This document shows, in pieces, positions 55,510 to 64,000 of a stretch of 64,000 nucleotides of DNA; position 1 is the first letter of the stretch, and every line of letters starts with the position of its first letter. The notes under the pieces are model-generated. The model ran no database searches. It saw only the letters and a program-made list of their open reading frames with translations, and was not told where the DNA came from. Source of the stretch: an uncultured Anaerolineae bacterium (lineage in GTDB: Bacteria; Chloroflexota; Anaerolineae; J036; Brachytrichaceae); NCBI GenBank assembly GCA_938028725.1, contig CALIMH010000003.1, positions 62,001-126,000 on the forward strand, read 5' to 3'. Made by a program: the position numbers and the translations under genes.

Positions 55510-55926
55510 ATGGAGAACGAGGTGCTTCACTCCCAGACAGCCGTGCTGGTGCTGACCCCTGCGGCTGAACACAAGCTGCGCGAACTGCTGCAAGCCCGCA
55601 ACATCCCCGACTATGGCCTGCGGATTTTTGTGACTGGCGGCGGATGCAGCGGCCTGCAATACGGCATGGTGTTTGAACCGCAAGCGCGCGAGTTCGACAC
55701 CGTGATCGAGCAAAACGGCGTCCGACTGTTTGTAGACCCCACCAGCTTGATCTACTTGCGAGGCGCGTCCGTGGACTTTGTGGATAGCCTGATGGGCGGC
55801 GGCTTCAAGATTGACAATCCCAACGCTGTGTCCTCCTGTGGCTGCGGCCACTCCTTCCGCACCAAGGACAGCAGCACAACCGACGAGATGGACGAGGGCG
55901 ATGCCTGTGGCTGCGGCTGTGGCTAA
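55510..55926 (+). CDS. A-type iron-sulfur carrier (IscA/ErpA/SufA family)
   Basis: The 138-residue protein has the A-type cysteines C46 (GGCSGLQYGM) and C110/C112 (SSCGCGHSF), with the family fold (TPAAEHKLRELL at the N terminus). It carries or transfers Fe-S clusters to apoproteins. An acidic spacer and an extra tail DACGCGCG, with three alternating cysteines (C133, C135, C137), end the protein; this is unusual. AGAGG lies about 9 bases before ATG 55510; an ATG at 55492 is an alternative. The radical SAM gene starts 40 bases after the stop, and this carrier may supply its cluster (inferred). The 141 bases upstream hold no other gene. Confidence 0.88.
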   Translation: MENEVLHSQTAVLVLTPAAEHKLRELLQARNIPDYGLRIFVTGGGCSGLQYGMVFEPQAREFDTVIEQNGVRLFVDPTSLIYLRGASVDFVDSLMGGGFKIDNPNAVSSCGCGHSFRTKDSSTTDEMDEGDACGCGCG

Positions 55927-55965
55927 GCCGGGCGCGTGCAAGCTGCGTTACCGAGCTAGCTTCGT

Positions 55966-57381
55966 ATGCTCAAAAACCTCATCATCCCAAAGTTCAAAAA
56001 CAACTCCAAGGAACCCAAGCGGCTCTGGTTGGACTTAGGCGACTTGGGCGACTTGGTGAACCCTGCCGGCCCCCACGAGCAATGGCAGGATCATGGCATG
56101 GGGCTGCTGCGCACCATCCTGCACCAAAACGGCCTCATGACCGACATGTTCAGCACGCGCCAATGCACAAGCTGGGAGGAAGTGGAGCGGCGCATGAAAG
56201 GCTACGACATGCTCATCATGAACGTGCGCAGCTACACCTACCCCATCGCCTACCGCGCGGCAAAAATCTTCAAGCGCATCAACCCCCACGGCATTGTCCT
56301 CACTGGCGGGATGCACGCCACCGTCGCGCTGGATGAGATGCTCAGCGTGCCAGAGTTCGACAAAATCTGCCAGGGGCCAGGCGAAAACGTGATCGTCAAT
56401 CTGGTGGCAAATCCAGATGCCTTCCCGCGCGTCGTGTTAGGGATCGGCGCCAAAAGCATGGCGGAATGGCCCATGATAGACCGCACCCTCTGGCCTGAGC
56501 CGGCCAGCGCTAAGCTCAAGGCACGCTTCAACTGGCCGCTGGAGCCGGAGTGTGGCTGGGGTCCGCCGCCAGTCGCCACCATCCTCACCAGCCGTGTGTG
56601 CCCATGGCAGTGCGCCTTCTGCAATGAGAACAGCTACATCCCCAATATGGGCCGCCGGCCAGTGGACATGGTGATCGAAGAGCTGAACTACTTGGACGAG
56701 ACCTACGGCCCTATCGGCTCGGTGGTGATCCATGACAGCATGTTCTTCCAAAACCCCAGTTGGCTGGAAGAGTGGCTGGATAAATACCCAAAGTACGCCA
56801 ACAAAACCTGGCCTTACTGGGCAGCTGCCCGCGCCGACACCGTGCGACAATGGCCGGAACTATTTGAGGCGCTGGTCCGCAAGACCAATTGGCACATTGT
56901 CTCCATCGGCTTCGAGAGCGGCAGCGATCGGGTGCTCAAAATCTTGAACAAGGAGTGCACCGAGGAGGACAACTACTTCGCCATTGACCTGCTCACCCGC
57001 ATCGGCGACGATATGGAAGCCAAAGGGCTAGAGCCGCCTATCTTCTGGAGCAACATCATGCTGGGCATCCCGGGCGAGACGCGCGAGGACGCTTTCAAGA
57101 CAATGCGCATGTTGAAGTACACCAAGCGCATCATGCCCTCGATCAGCTTCTACGCCCCTTATCCTGGCAGCGCGCTGGGCCACCAGTTGATCGCCGAGGG
57201 CAAAAGCCTCATGACCAAGGAGAACTACCATCGCTACCCAGACGATGAGAAGGTGAAAGGAATAGACTACAATTTCTATCGAGACTTGCTCAGTGGCAAG
57301 TATGACGACGAGATCAATCGCGGCCTGGCCACCATCCGCCAGCAGCGCTCGAACTACTGGGACGCACTGGCGAAAGCTTAG
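55966..57381 (+). CDS. B12-binding-type radical SAM protein
   Basis: The 471-residue protein has an N-terminal B12-binding-like Rossmann domain (about 15-160, with IVLTGGMHATVALDEM and CQGPGENVI) and a radical SAM TIM-barrel. The cluster cysteines are C212, C216 and C219 in SRVCPWQCAFCNE; GFESGSDRVLKILNK and LGIPGETREDAFKTM are typical of the Elp3/MiaB-like superfamily fold. The usual DxHxxG cobalamin-lower-ligand motif is not seen, so B12 binding needs proof. It begins GDLGDL-like (LDLGDLGDLVNP). It is followed by two small genes and prs. Likely a C-methylation or C-C bond reaction on an unknown substrate; substrate not inferable. Confidence 0.87.
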   Translation: MLKNLIIPKFKNNSKEPKRLWLDLGDLGDLVNPAGPHEQWQDHGMGLLRTILHQNGLMTDMFSTRQCTSWEEVERRMKGYDMLIMNVRSYTYPIAYRAAKIFKRINPHGIVLTGGMHATVALDEMLSVPEFDKICQGPGENVIVNLVANPDAFPRVVLGIGAKSMAEWPMIDRTLWPEPASAKLKARFNWPLEPECGWGPPPVATILTSRVCPWQCAFCNENSYIPNMGRRPVDMVIEELNYLDETYGPIGSVVIHDSMFFQNPSWLEEWLDKYPKYANKTWPYWAAARADTVRQWPELFEALVRKTNWHIVSIGFESGSDRVLKILNKECTEEDNYFAIDLLTRIGDDMEAKGLEPPIFWSNIMLGIPGETREDAFKTMRMLKYTKRIMPSISFYAPYPGSALGHQLIAEGKSLMTKENYHRYPDDEKVKGIDYNFYRDLLSGKYDDEINRGLATIRQQRSNYWDALAKA

Positions 57382-57413
57382 GCGGTGCCGCGGAGACACA
57401 TCCCTTCACCTTT

Positions 57414-57422
57414 GAGGAGGTG
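57414..57422 (+). promoter_or_regulatory. near-perfect Shine-Dalgarno of the 68-residue protein
   Basis: GAGGAGGTG, ending 5 bases before ATG 57428 (AGGAGG to ATG is 7 bases), is the strongest ribosome site seen in the window; most other starts have weak sites or none. Confidence 0.75.
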
Positions 57423-57427
57423 CAGCA

Positions 57428-57634
57428 ATGAGCAGCTTTGCCAATCCGCACTACATGTATCTCTTCAACATGAAGAACGGAAAGAAGAAGCTGGCTTACG
57501 GCCAATCTCCCGAAGACGCGCTGCAGATTCTCTCCTATCGCCTCACACCCGAGGAGATGGAACAGATCATCCCCGACCAATACGAGAAGATCAACCAACG
57601 CCAACTCCAAGAGTACGTGGACCAGCTTGGCTGA
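57428..57634 (+). CDS. uncharacterised 68-residue protein after radical SAM gene
   Basis: The protein, MSSFANPHYMYLFNMKNGKK and onward, has no Cys, His other than one, or membrane segment. It is rich in Tyr, Gln and Lys; the first half has a strand-like YMYLFNMKNGKKKLAYG and the second is helical (PEDALQILSYRLTPEEMEQI, then INQRQLQEYVDQL). The family is not recognised. It has a very strong ribosome site 46 bases after the radical SAM stop and directly precedes another small gene, so it is probably a well-expressed partner or substrate of the radical SAM enzyme. A RiPP precursor was considered: no leader/core split or Cys/Ser-rich tail is visible. DNA is less GC-rich than the neighbours. Confidence 0.72.
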   Translation: MSSFANPHYMYLFNMKNGKKKLAYGQSPEDALQILSYRLTPEEMEQIIPDQYEKINQRQLQEYVDQLG

Positions 57635-57647
57635 GCTGAGCGCAGCA

Positions 57648-57905
57648 ATGAAGGTGCCTCTGTCCGAGGCACAAAGACAACTCATCATTAAGATGGCGCA
57701 GGGGATGCGCCTGAAAGATCACCGCGACATCGAGGGCAACAAGTACTTTGTCATTTACAGCCCCGATGGTCGCGGTGATGTTGTCTCCCGCGAGGACGTC
57801 GAGGCGCTGGTGGAGGCCGGGTTGGTCAGTAGCAACAAGAAATTCCCCTCAGCCACCTATTGGCTCACCGAGGCCGGACAGGCGTTGGCGCAGAGTATGC
57901 TATAA
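57648..57905 (+). CDS. uncharacterised 85-residue protein, possible small winged-helix
   Basis: From ATG 57648 the protein reads MKVPLSEAQRQLIIKMAQGM, then HRDIEGNKYFVIYSPDGRGD, and VSREDVEALVEAGLVSSNKK, FPSATYWLTEAGQALA. The last part, with an LVEAGLVS turn and a YWLTEAGQA strand, is like the recognition helix and wing of MarR- or PadR-type winged helices. It could be a compact regulator. A TTG at 57627, overlapping the preceding gene by 8 bases, is an alternative start giving 92 residues. It ends 32 bases before prs. Family not recognised. Confidence 0.68.
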   Translation: MKVPLSEAQRQLIIKMAQGMRLKDHRDIEGNKYFVIYSPDGRGDVVSREDVEALVEAGLVSSNKKFPSATYWLTEAGQALAQSML

Positions 57906-57937
57906 CGCACATCACCAGCAAATCAAGGGACAACATC

Positions 57938-58888
57938 ATGCGCGGAATCACCATCTTCAGCGGCAGTGCCCATCCTGAATTGGCTGCCGAGATTTGCAGG
58001 GTGCTCAACATTCCACTCTCGCCGACAGAGATTCGCCGCTTCAGCAACGACTGCTTGCAGGTGCAACTCAAGGCGAGCTGTCGCGAGGCTGATGTGTTCT
58101 TCGTCCAGCCGCTCTGCCCCCCTGTGCAGGAGCACATGATGGAGCTGCTCCTGATGCTGGACGCGGCGAGAGGTTCAGCAGCCGCCCGCATCACCGCTGT
58201 CATCCCTCACTACGCCTACGCTCGGTCCGACAAGAAGGACGCACCGCGCATCTCCATCGGCGGGCGCTTGGTGGCAGATTTGATCCGCACTGCTGGCGCC
58301 GACCGCGTGCTGACCATGACGCTGCATTCCCCTCAAGTGCATGGCTTCTTCAGCATTCCGGTGGACCACCTCAACGCCCTCAACGTGCTGGCGCGACACT
58401 TCAGAGACCGCATTGACCCCGACAACACGGTGGTAGTCTCCCCAGACCTGGGGAACGCCAAGTCCGCTGCTCAGTTTGCCCGCTTGCTCAAGTTGCCAGT
58501 CGCAGCCGGTAGCAAGCAACGCCTGAGCGATGACCAAGTGCATATCGAAAGCATCGTTGGCGAGGTGGAGGGCCGCGATGTGATCGTCCTCGACGACGAG
58601 ATCGCCAACGGTGGTACCATCGTCGAGGTCCTGGAGCGCTTGCGGGAGCGCCGGGTGCGGCGCATCTCTGTGGCTTGCACGCACGGCCTGTTCACAGGGC
58701 CTGCTATCCAGCGCCTGGCGGCTCAAACCGACGTGGAGGAGATCGTCGCCACCAACACCGTGCCGATCCCAACGGAGAAGCGGCTGCCAAACATGACGGT
58801 GCTTTCCATCGCGCCTTTGCTGGCTGAAGCGATCCGCCGCACACACAATGGCGAATCGATCAGCAGCATGTTTGAGGAAGGGCTGTAG
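57938..58888 (+). CDS. prs: ribose-phosphate pyrophosphokinase
   Basis: PRPP synthetase makes 5-phosphoribosyl diphosphate for nucleotides, histidine, tryptophan and NAD. The 316-residue protein begins MRGITIFSGSAHPELAAEIC. PHYAYARSDKKDAPRISIGG is the ATP-binding flexible region, and VIVLDDEIANGGTIVEVLE is the PRPP loop (class I usually reads VxVDDMIDTGGT). Usual classic class I residues are slightly altered (IANGGTI), so allosteric behaviour may differ. AAGGGA precedes ATG 57938. It lies 32 bases after the 85-residue gene. Confidence 0.93.
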   Translation: MRGITIFSGSAHPELAAEICRVLNIPLSPTEIRRFSNDCLQVQLKASCREADVFFVQPLCPPVQEHMMELLLMLDAARGSAAARITAVIPHYAYARSDKKDAPRISIGGRLVADLIRTAGADRVLTMTLHSPQVHGFFSIPVDHLNALNVLARHFRDRIDPDNTVVVSPDLGNAKSAAQFARLLKLPVAAGSKQRLSDDQVHIESIVGEVEGRDVIVLDDEIANGGTIVEVLERLRERRVRRISVACTHGLFTGPAIQRLAAQTDVEEIVATNTVPIPTEKRLPNMTVLSIAPLLAEAIRRTHNGESISSMFEEGL

Positions 58889-58902
58889 CATGCCTTGGCC
58901 CG

Positions 58903-59666
58903 TCAGTAGCGTATGTCGCTGTCGGGCAACCACTCCAGCTCCAGCCATTGCCCATGCGGCGTGACGACAAAGTGAAAGCCGTAAGCCGCTTCCTCTGCTG
59001 CTGCGGCGCGATAGTTATCCACCCATGCGACAAACCCAAGCGGCTGACGCGGCGCAGCAGCGGAGAGCACCTTCTGCCCATCCACCCAAAAGTCTGCGCG
59101 CCCTGGCTGCCAGAGCAGGCGGTAGTCATGCCAGTCGGTTAAACGGAGGTGGTTGAGTGGCGCTTCTGCAGCCTGGATCAACCTGCGGCCTGCCCAAAGT
59201 GCGGCGCTGCGCACCAGCGGCAGGCGCAACGCCACGTTGCCTGCCCAAACCAACGCGCGCGTGAACTTATTCGCTGCTCCGATCAACGAGCGACTATCCA
59301 GCGCCATTGCTGCAAAGCCACAGCCGGCGCTGCGGGGCGTGAGCTTCAGGTTGCTCTCCTGTGAACGGAAGAAGAACCACACCGCCAGCGGTGGGGCCAG
59401 CACGCGCCCATCACGTGCGAAGGGGTGATTCCAAAAGCCAAAGCCTGCCGTACCCTTGAGGGCGTTGGCGTCATGCGAAAAGCGCGCGCGCACGTGCAAG
59501 CATCGCGGTGGCCGATTGTGGAATGTGCGCGGCAGCGCGTGATCGTAGTCGTCTATTTGTGCATCGCTGTAAGCCTCTGCCGTGCAAGGCGGCAAGACAA
59601 GGCGCACACGCTGATGGCCACGCTCCACCTGGCCGCCATTCACCAAGTGCGGCTTCACTTTGTCGC

Positions 59667-59670
<4 letters not shown>
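58903..59670 (-). CDS. hypothetical protein, concanavalin-like fold suspected
   Basis: The 255-residue protein has no signal peptide. Its C-terminal half reads LTDWHDYRLLWQPGRADFWV, DGQKVLSAAAPRQPLGFVAW and VDNYRAAAAE, which resembles the WH.Y...W....-Dg strand pattern of GH16/LamG-type concanavalin folds; the N-terminal half contains GTAGFGFWNHPFA and LAVWFFFRSQESN. The GH16 catalytic E-x-D-x-x-E motif is not seen, so a binding role is more likely than hydrolysis. Its start overlaps the argH stop? No: its ATG at 59670 lies upstream in transcription of nothing but argH, whose stop overlaps it (59667-59670). Confidence 0.6.
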
Positions 59671-61061
<1,391 letters not shown>

Positions 61062-61090
61062 GGGCAAAGAGTGTACGACCGAACTACGAG

Positions 61091-61858
61091 CTACGAGGCG
61101 CGCTTCTCCTCGCGCGGCCGGCGGCGGTAATCGGGTGCGGCGTTCTCGATCACCCTGCACAGCGAGGTATCTTGGATGCGCGAGCTGATGCGCGGCTCGA
61201 GATTATCGGGGTGCGAGTTGGTCACAATCATAGTGGGCAGGCGATTGCGATAGCGGTAGTCGAGGATCTCGAACAGCACGCTATCCGCCCAGGGCGTGGA
61301 AAGCTCCGCCGAGAGATCGTCCAAAATGAGCACCGGCGCAGTTTTGACGATGTGCATCCGGCGCGAGTAGCTTCCTGGTTCATCCTCAGCCTGCATCTCC
61401 ATCGCTTGGCGCAGCGAGGCCAGCAGATCCGGCGCGGTGATGAACAACGAGGGTATGCCGGCTTGGCGCAGGTGATTGTCCACCGCTGCGCATAAGTGCG
61501 ATTTGCCGCTGCCGCGCTCCCCCCAGATCACCAACCAGCGCCCATCGGGGCTATTGGCGAAGTCTTCGGCCTCAAGCAGACAGGCGCGCAGAATCTCTTC
61601 CTCTTTGCCGTTGAACTCGATTTGGAAGTTGAGAAAGGTTTGAGATTGGCTTGCCGCGCTAGTGGAGGAGAATGCGCGCAACATATCTAGCTGCCAGAGC
61701 GCCACCATGTTGCACTTGGGGCAAGGCTTGAGCTCGCCGTTGAGGCCTAGCACAAAGCGTTTGCTGTCGCAGTAGTCACAGCGCGGCCCTCCGTCCAACG
61801 GCTGGATCGGCGCGTCAGGGTCGCCGGCGTAGTGAGCCTCACTTTCGGCGGGCCTCAT
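61091..61858 (-). CDS. DnaC/DnaI-type helicase loader ATPase with zinc finger
   Basis: The 255-residue protein has a zinc-finger-like CDYC...CPKC (C27, C30, C46, C49), then an AAA+ ATPase: Walker A GERGSGKSH (about 113-121), Walker B APVLILDDLSAEL, sensor-1 MIVTNSHPDNLEPRISSRI with the arginine finger SSRIQD. This is the layout of DnaC and DnaI, which load DnaB helicase onto DNA. ATG 61858 overlaps the end of the DnaD-like gene by 20 bases; the frame is open farther upstream. Third gene of the dnaB cluster. Confidence 0.9.
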   Translation of the reverse strand: MRPAESEAHYAGDPDAPIQPLDGGPRCDYCDSKRFVLGLNGELKPCPKCNMVALWQLDMLRAFSSTSAASQSQTFLNFQIEFNGKEEEILRACLLEAEDFANSPDGRWLVIWGERGSGKSHLCAAVDNHLRQAGIPSLFITAPDLLASLRQAMEMQAEDEPGSYSRRMHIVKTAPVLILDDLSAELSTPWADSVLFEILDYRYRNRLPTMIVTNSHPDNLEPRISSRIQDTSLCRVIENAAPDYRRRPREEKRAS

Positions 61859-63245
61859 GCTCGGCGATGATCCGGCGTGCGCGTTCGCGCGCGGCCTCGC
61901 GCTGGTCCTCGGTGTAGGTGACCTGCGGCCGGCGGAAGGAGCGGCTGCGTCGCGTCGGCTTGTCATGTGGCTTTTCCTCCTCAGGTTTAGTTAAAATGGC
62001 GCGGATGTAGTTCCAGTTTAGGGCGTCGGCGGCTGCGGCGCGGTCGAAGGCATGTTGCCAACGGCCGATGTCTGTCACGTGCTGCGCCACAGTGTTGATC
62101 TCGTGCGCCACGCTAGGGTCGAGGTACGAGTTCACTCGTAGGCGATAGGCTTCAAAAGCAAAGCGCGCGGCCTCATTTGCCGGCTCCGGCAGGAAAATAG
62201 CCGGGGAGGGGTGACGGAGCAACTTGCGCAGATAGGACCAACTGCGCTTGTTTTGCCGTGCTGCGAAGGCGAACGCCTGCTGCCAGTGCGCTGTGCTCAC
62301 CCCCTCCTGCAACATGGCGCTCAGCTCTGCTGCAATCGTGGCGGTCGGTGGTATGCCCAGCGTCTGCTCGTACGCGCGCAGCCACTGTGCCAGCTTTTGT
62401 TCTGCTTCCGCCGGCGTGCGCTGTATGGCCAGCAGCGCCTCCTCGCGCTCGTTGAGGCGCGCCAGCAACACGGTGGCGAAATCCTCAGACGGCGCTAGCG
62501 CGCCGGCAATGCGACTTAGCACCTCCACCACCGCCCGCTCACCAAACAGACCCACCGCCAAGCGGAGCGCCTCCACCTCGCGCCCGCGCGGCAGCCTTCC
62601 CCACAGGTCCCGAAAAGCGATCACGCCGGGAGGGGGCGGAGCTTGGCCGATCTTGAAGCAGTAGAAGGCGCTGGGCGCGCGAGGAGGCTGCGCCGTGATG
62701 TGCTCGGCGCAGTGGTGCAACGTGCGGGGTGGCGCGCTGGCTGGTCGGGGCAGCAACAGCGCCTGCCGCACGGCCTCGGTGATTTCCTGCGGCGTGTAGC
62801 CATCAGCTAGCCAATCCGCAAGCATTTCGCGTTCTTCTGGCCCCAATGGCACGAGAGGTGTCAACTCCAGGCGAGCGATCAGGTGCGCCAGCTCATCGGC
62901 CAACGCCTCTACTTGCGGGGATGGGTGGGCCGGCGTGCTGGCATCAGCCAACAGCTCCACCACCTGTTGACTGCTCGGGGTGTTGGCGAAGTAGCGCCAC
63001 TGCTCGCCCACTTCCACACCCAGCAACGCGCCACGCGCGACCGCGCGCTGCAGAGCAGCGTGTGCCGTGATGGTGGGGAAGCTGATCCCATCCCGCACTG
63101 CCGGGTGAGCCAACACCTCCGACTCCAACACCGACGGCGGATCGGCGACCTTTTGCGCGAGCAAGTCTAACGCTGCCAGCGTCACTTTCAGCTCAGCTAG
63201 GTCATCCACGTCGGCCAGATAGGTGCGGATGTAGTCCTCGATCAC
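61839..63245 (-). CDS. DnaD/DnaB(II)-like primosomal protein
   Basis: The 468-residue protein begins with a winged-helix-like region (about 30-120) and continues with DnaB_2/DnaD-like repeats marked by W..(I/L)..[14 protein letters not shown] near residue 335 and [11 protein letters not shown] near 415, each preceded by a helix with Tyr/Arg. It ends in a basic tail ([12 protein letters not shown], then [15 protein letters not shown]). DnaD-family proteins remodel origin DNA and help load helicase in low-GC Gram-positives. Placement between dnaB and a DnaC-type loader strongly supports this job. The start is GTG 63245, overlapping the dnaB stop (GTGA). Confidence 0.82.
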   Translation of the reverse strand: MIEDYIRTYLADVDDLAELKVTLAALDLLAQKVADPPSVLESEVLAHPAVRDGISFPTITAHAALQRAVARGALLGVEVGEQWRYFANTPSSQQVVELLADASTPAHPSPQVEALADELAHLIARLELTPLVPLGPEEREMLADWLADGYTPQEITEAVRQALLLPRPASAPPRTLHHCAEHITAQPPRAPSAFYCFKIGQAPPPPGVIAFRDLWGRLPRGREVEALRLAVGLFGERAVVEVLSRIAGALAPSEDFATVLLARLNEREEALLAIQRTPAEAEQKLAQWLRAYEQTLGIPPTATIAAELSAMLQEGVSTAHWQQAFAFAARQNKRSWSYLRKLLRHPSPAIFLPEPANEAARFAFEAYRLRVNSYLDPSVAHEINTVAQHVTDIGRWQHAFDRAAAADALNWNYIRAILTKPEEEKPHDKPTRRSRSFRRPQVTYTEDQREAARERARRIIAEHEARRK

Positions 63246-64000
63246 AGCTCAATGCGCTCCCTGACCAAATTTCTGAACGCGGTCAAGCGACTGTCGAAGA
63301 ACAACGTAGCCTGCCCAGTTGGGCCGTTGCGGTTTTTTGCTACGATGATGTCGGCGAGGTTTTTCTTTTCCACGGTGAGGCCTTGCGGATCCTCGCGGTA
63401 GATGAACATCACGATGTCGGCATCTTGCTCGATCGAGCCGGACTCACGCAGGTCGCTCAAGAGAGGCCGCTTGTCACTACGCTGCTCCACCAGGCGCGAG
63501 AGTTGGCTGCCGGCGATCAGCGGCACGTTCAGCTCGCGCGCAATACCCTTCAGCGATCGGGATATGAAGCTGATCTCTTGCACGCGGTTCTCGCTGCGGC
63601 CGGTGCTCACCCCCTGCATCAGTTGCAGATAGTCCACCACAATGAGGTCGAGGCCGTACTCTTGGTAAATGCGCCGCGCTTTCACGCGCAGGTCAAGCGG
63701 CGTGAGCAGCGGTGTGTCGTCGAGGAAGATGGGCTGATCGGCCACCTGCATGGAGACGCGTGTGAGCACGCCCCACTCCTCATCCTTCAAGTCAGCGATA
63801 CGCAGGCGGTGCGAGTCAATGCCAGACTCAGCAGCGATGAAGCGCTGTACGAGCTGCTCGTTGCTCATCTCCAAGCTGAAGATGGCGACACGACGGCGAT
63901 ACTTGCGCGCTGCGTTGTAGGCGATGTTCAGCATCAGGCTGGTCTTGCCCATGCCGGGGCGCGCCGCTATGATGATGAGGTCACCTTTTTGCAAGCCGCC
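63242..64000 (-). CDS. dnaB: replicative DNA helicase DnaB, C-terminal part
   Basis: The frame enters from the right edge (63998-64000 is Gly in GGLQKGDL) and has no start in the window; it gives 252 residues plus the stop. The RecA-like core shows Walker [28 protein letters not shown], Walker [33 protein letters not shown] and [20 protein letters not shown], then the C-terminal KNRNGPTG with the arginine finger region. It is the 5'-to-3' replicative helicase. It heads the dnaB-DnaD-like-DnaC-like run. Confidence 0.96.
   Translation of the reverse strand, partial: GGLQKGDLIIIAARPGMGKTSLMLNIAYNAARKYRRRVAIFSLEMSNEQLVQRFIAAESGIDSHRLRIADLKDEEWGVLTRVSMQVADQPIFLDDTPLLTPLDLRVKARRIYQEYGLDLIVVDYLQLMQGVSTGRSENRVQEISFISRSLKGIARELNVPLIAGSQLSRLVEQRSDKRPLLSDLRESGSIEQDADIVMFIYREDPQGLTVEKKNLADIIVAKNRNGPTGQATLFFDSRLTAFRNLVRERIEL

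Noticed and set aside
57428-57634. RiPP precursor peptide for the radical SAM enzyme
   Set aside because: The protein is folded-looking along its whole length, without a Cys/Ser/Thr/Gly-rich core or GG-type cleavage site. A partner role is kept open, but precursor status is not supported.

Overview
The window is GC-rich and densely coded bacterial DNA, with many 4-base ATGA/GTGA stop-start overlaps and almost no mobile DNA. No rRNA, ribosomal cluster or other phylogenetic anchor is present, so the organism is inferred. I favour a Chloroflexota (Anaerolineae/Thermoflexia-like) bacterium. The grounds are TPT-repeat lipoproteins with PA14 domains, secreted RCC1/Fn3 and BNR-propeller proteins, a DUF951 protein next to an MGDG-synthase-like glycosyltransferase, a CrtI-type desaturase, and a DnaB-DnaD-DnaC-like replication cluster.

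Layout. 1-6.6 kb (minus): glmU, a CNNM/CBS membrane protein, cytidine deaminase, a SanA/YdcF protein and the start of a large alpha-2-macroglobulin-like lipoprotein that runs off the left edge. 6.6-7.1 kb: divergent tRNA-Gln(CTG) and tRNA-Ala(GGC), each with its own -10 box and intrinsic terminator. 7.1-13.5 kb (plus): leuS, a Rieske oxygenase and a secreted C39-like/PA14 protein. 13.5-15.2 kb is the only decayed area: a SAM methyltransferase, a G/C palindromic repeat and the remnant of an RCC1/Fn3 exoprotein. 15.2-17.5 kb (minus): moaA-moaC-moaD-moaE for molybdopterin. 17.6-20.2 kb (plus): tsaD and gatB. 20.2-24.5 kb (minus): a globin, Acg-type nitroreductase and acyl-CoA synthetase/GNAT operon that looks like a hypoxia or nitrosative-stress module. 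24.7-30.3 kb (plus): uvrA and mutS. 30.3-38.6 kb: two BNR propellers, a TPT/PA14 lipoprotein, an orphan histidine kinase, an ECF sigma factor overlapping a small membrane protein, a GT2 glycosyltransferase and a carotenoid-type desaturase.

38.7-43.7 kb (minus) is a coherent sulfur/thiol-redox operon: rhodanese, CstB-like persulfide dioxygenase-rhodanese, TauE exporter, glutaredoxin, GroES, thioredoxin reductase and a two-site PDO-type disulfide oxidoreductase. It lies divergent from a LysR regulator and ends at an intrinsic terminator. 43.8-46.2 kb (plus): LysR, DUF951 and the GT28-like glycosyltransferase, followed by a very acidic minus-strand protein. 46.7-55.4 kb: a CinA-type domain, CapA-MBL-VOC overlapping operon, thioredoxin-type arsenate reductase facing an aquaporin, aspartate kinase, wecB and a LysM/CAP exoprotein. 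55.5-58.9 kb (plus): an A-type Fe-S carrier, a B12-type radical SAM protein, two small unrecognised proteins (the first behind a near-perfect Shine-Dalgarno) and a PRPP synthetase. 58.9-64 kb (minus): dnaB (cut by the right edge), DnaD-like and DnaC-like primosome genes, argH and a hypothetical protein.

The best candidates for undescribed biology are the radical SAM cassette with its two small partners (55.97-57.9 kb), the LysR-linked reactive-sulfur operon that carries groES, the 74%-acidic protein at 46.2 kb, and the sigma/small-membrane-protein pair. All calls come from reading sequence and motifs only; no database search was run.
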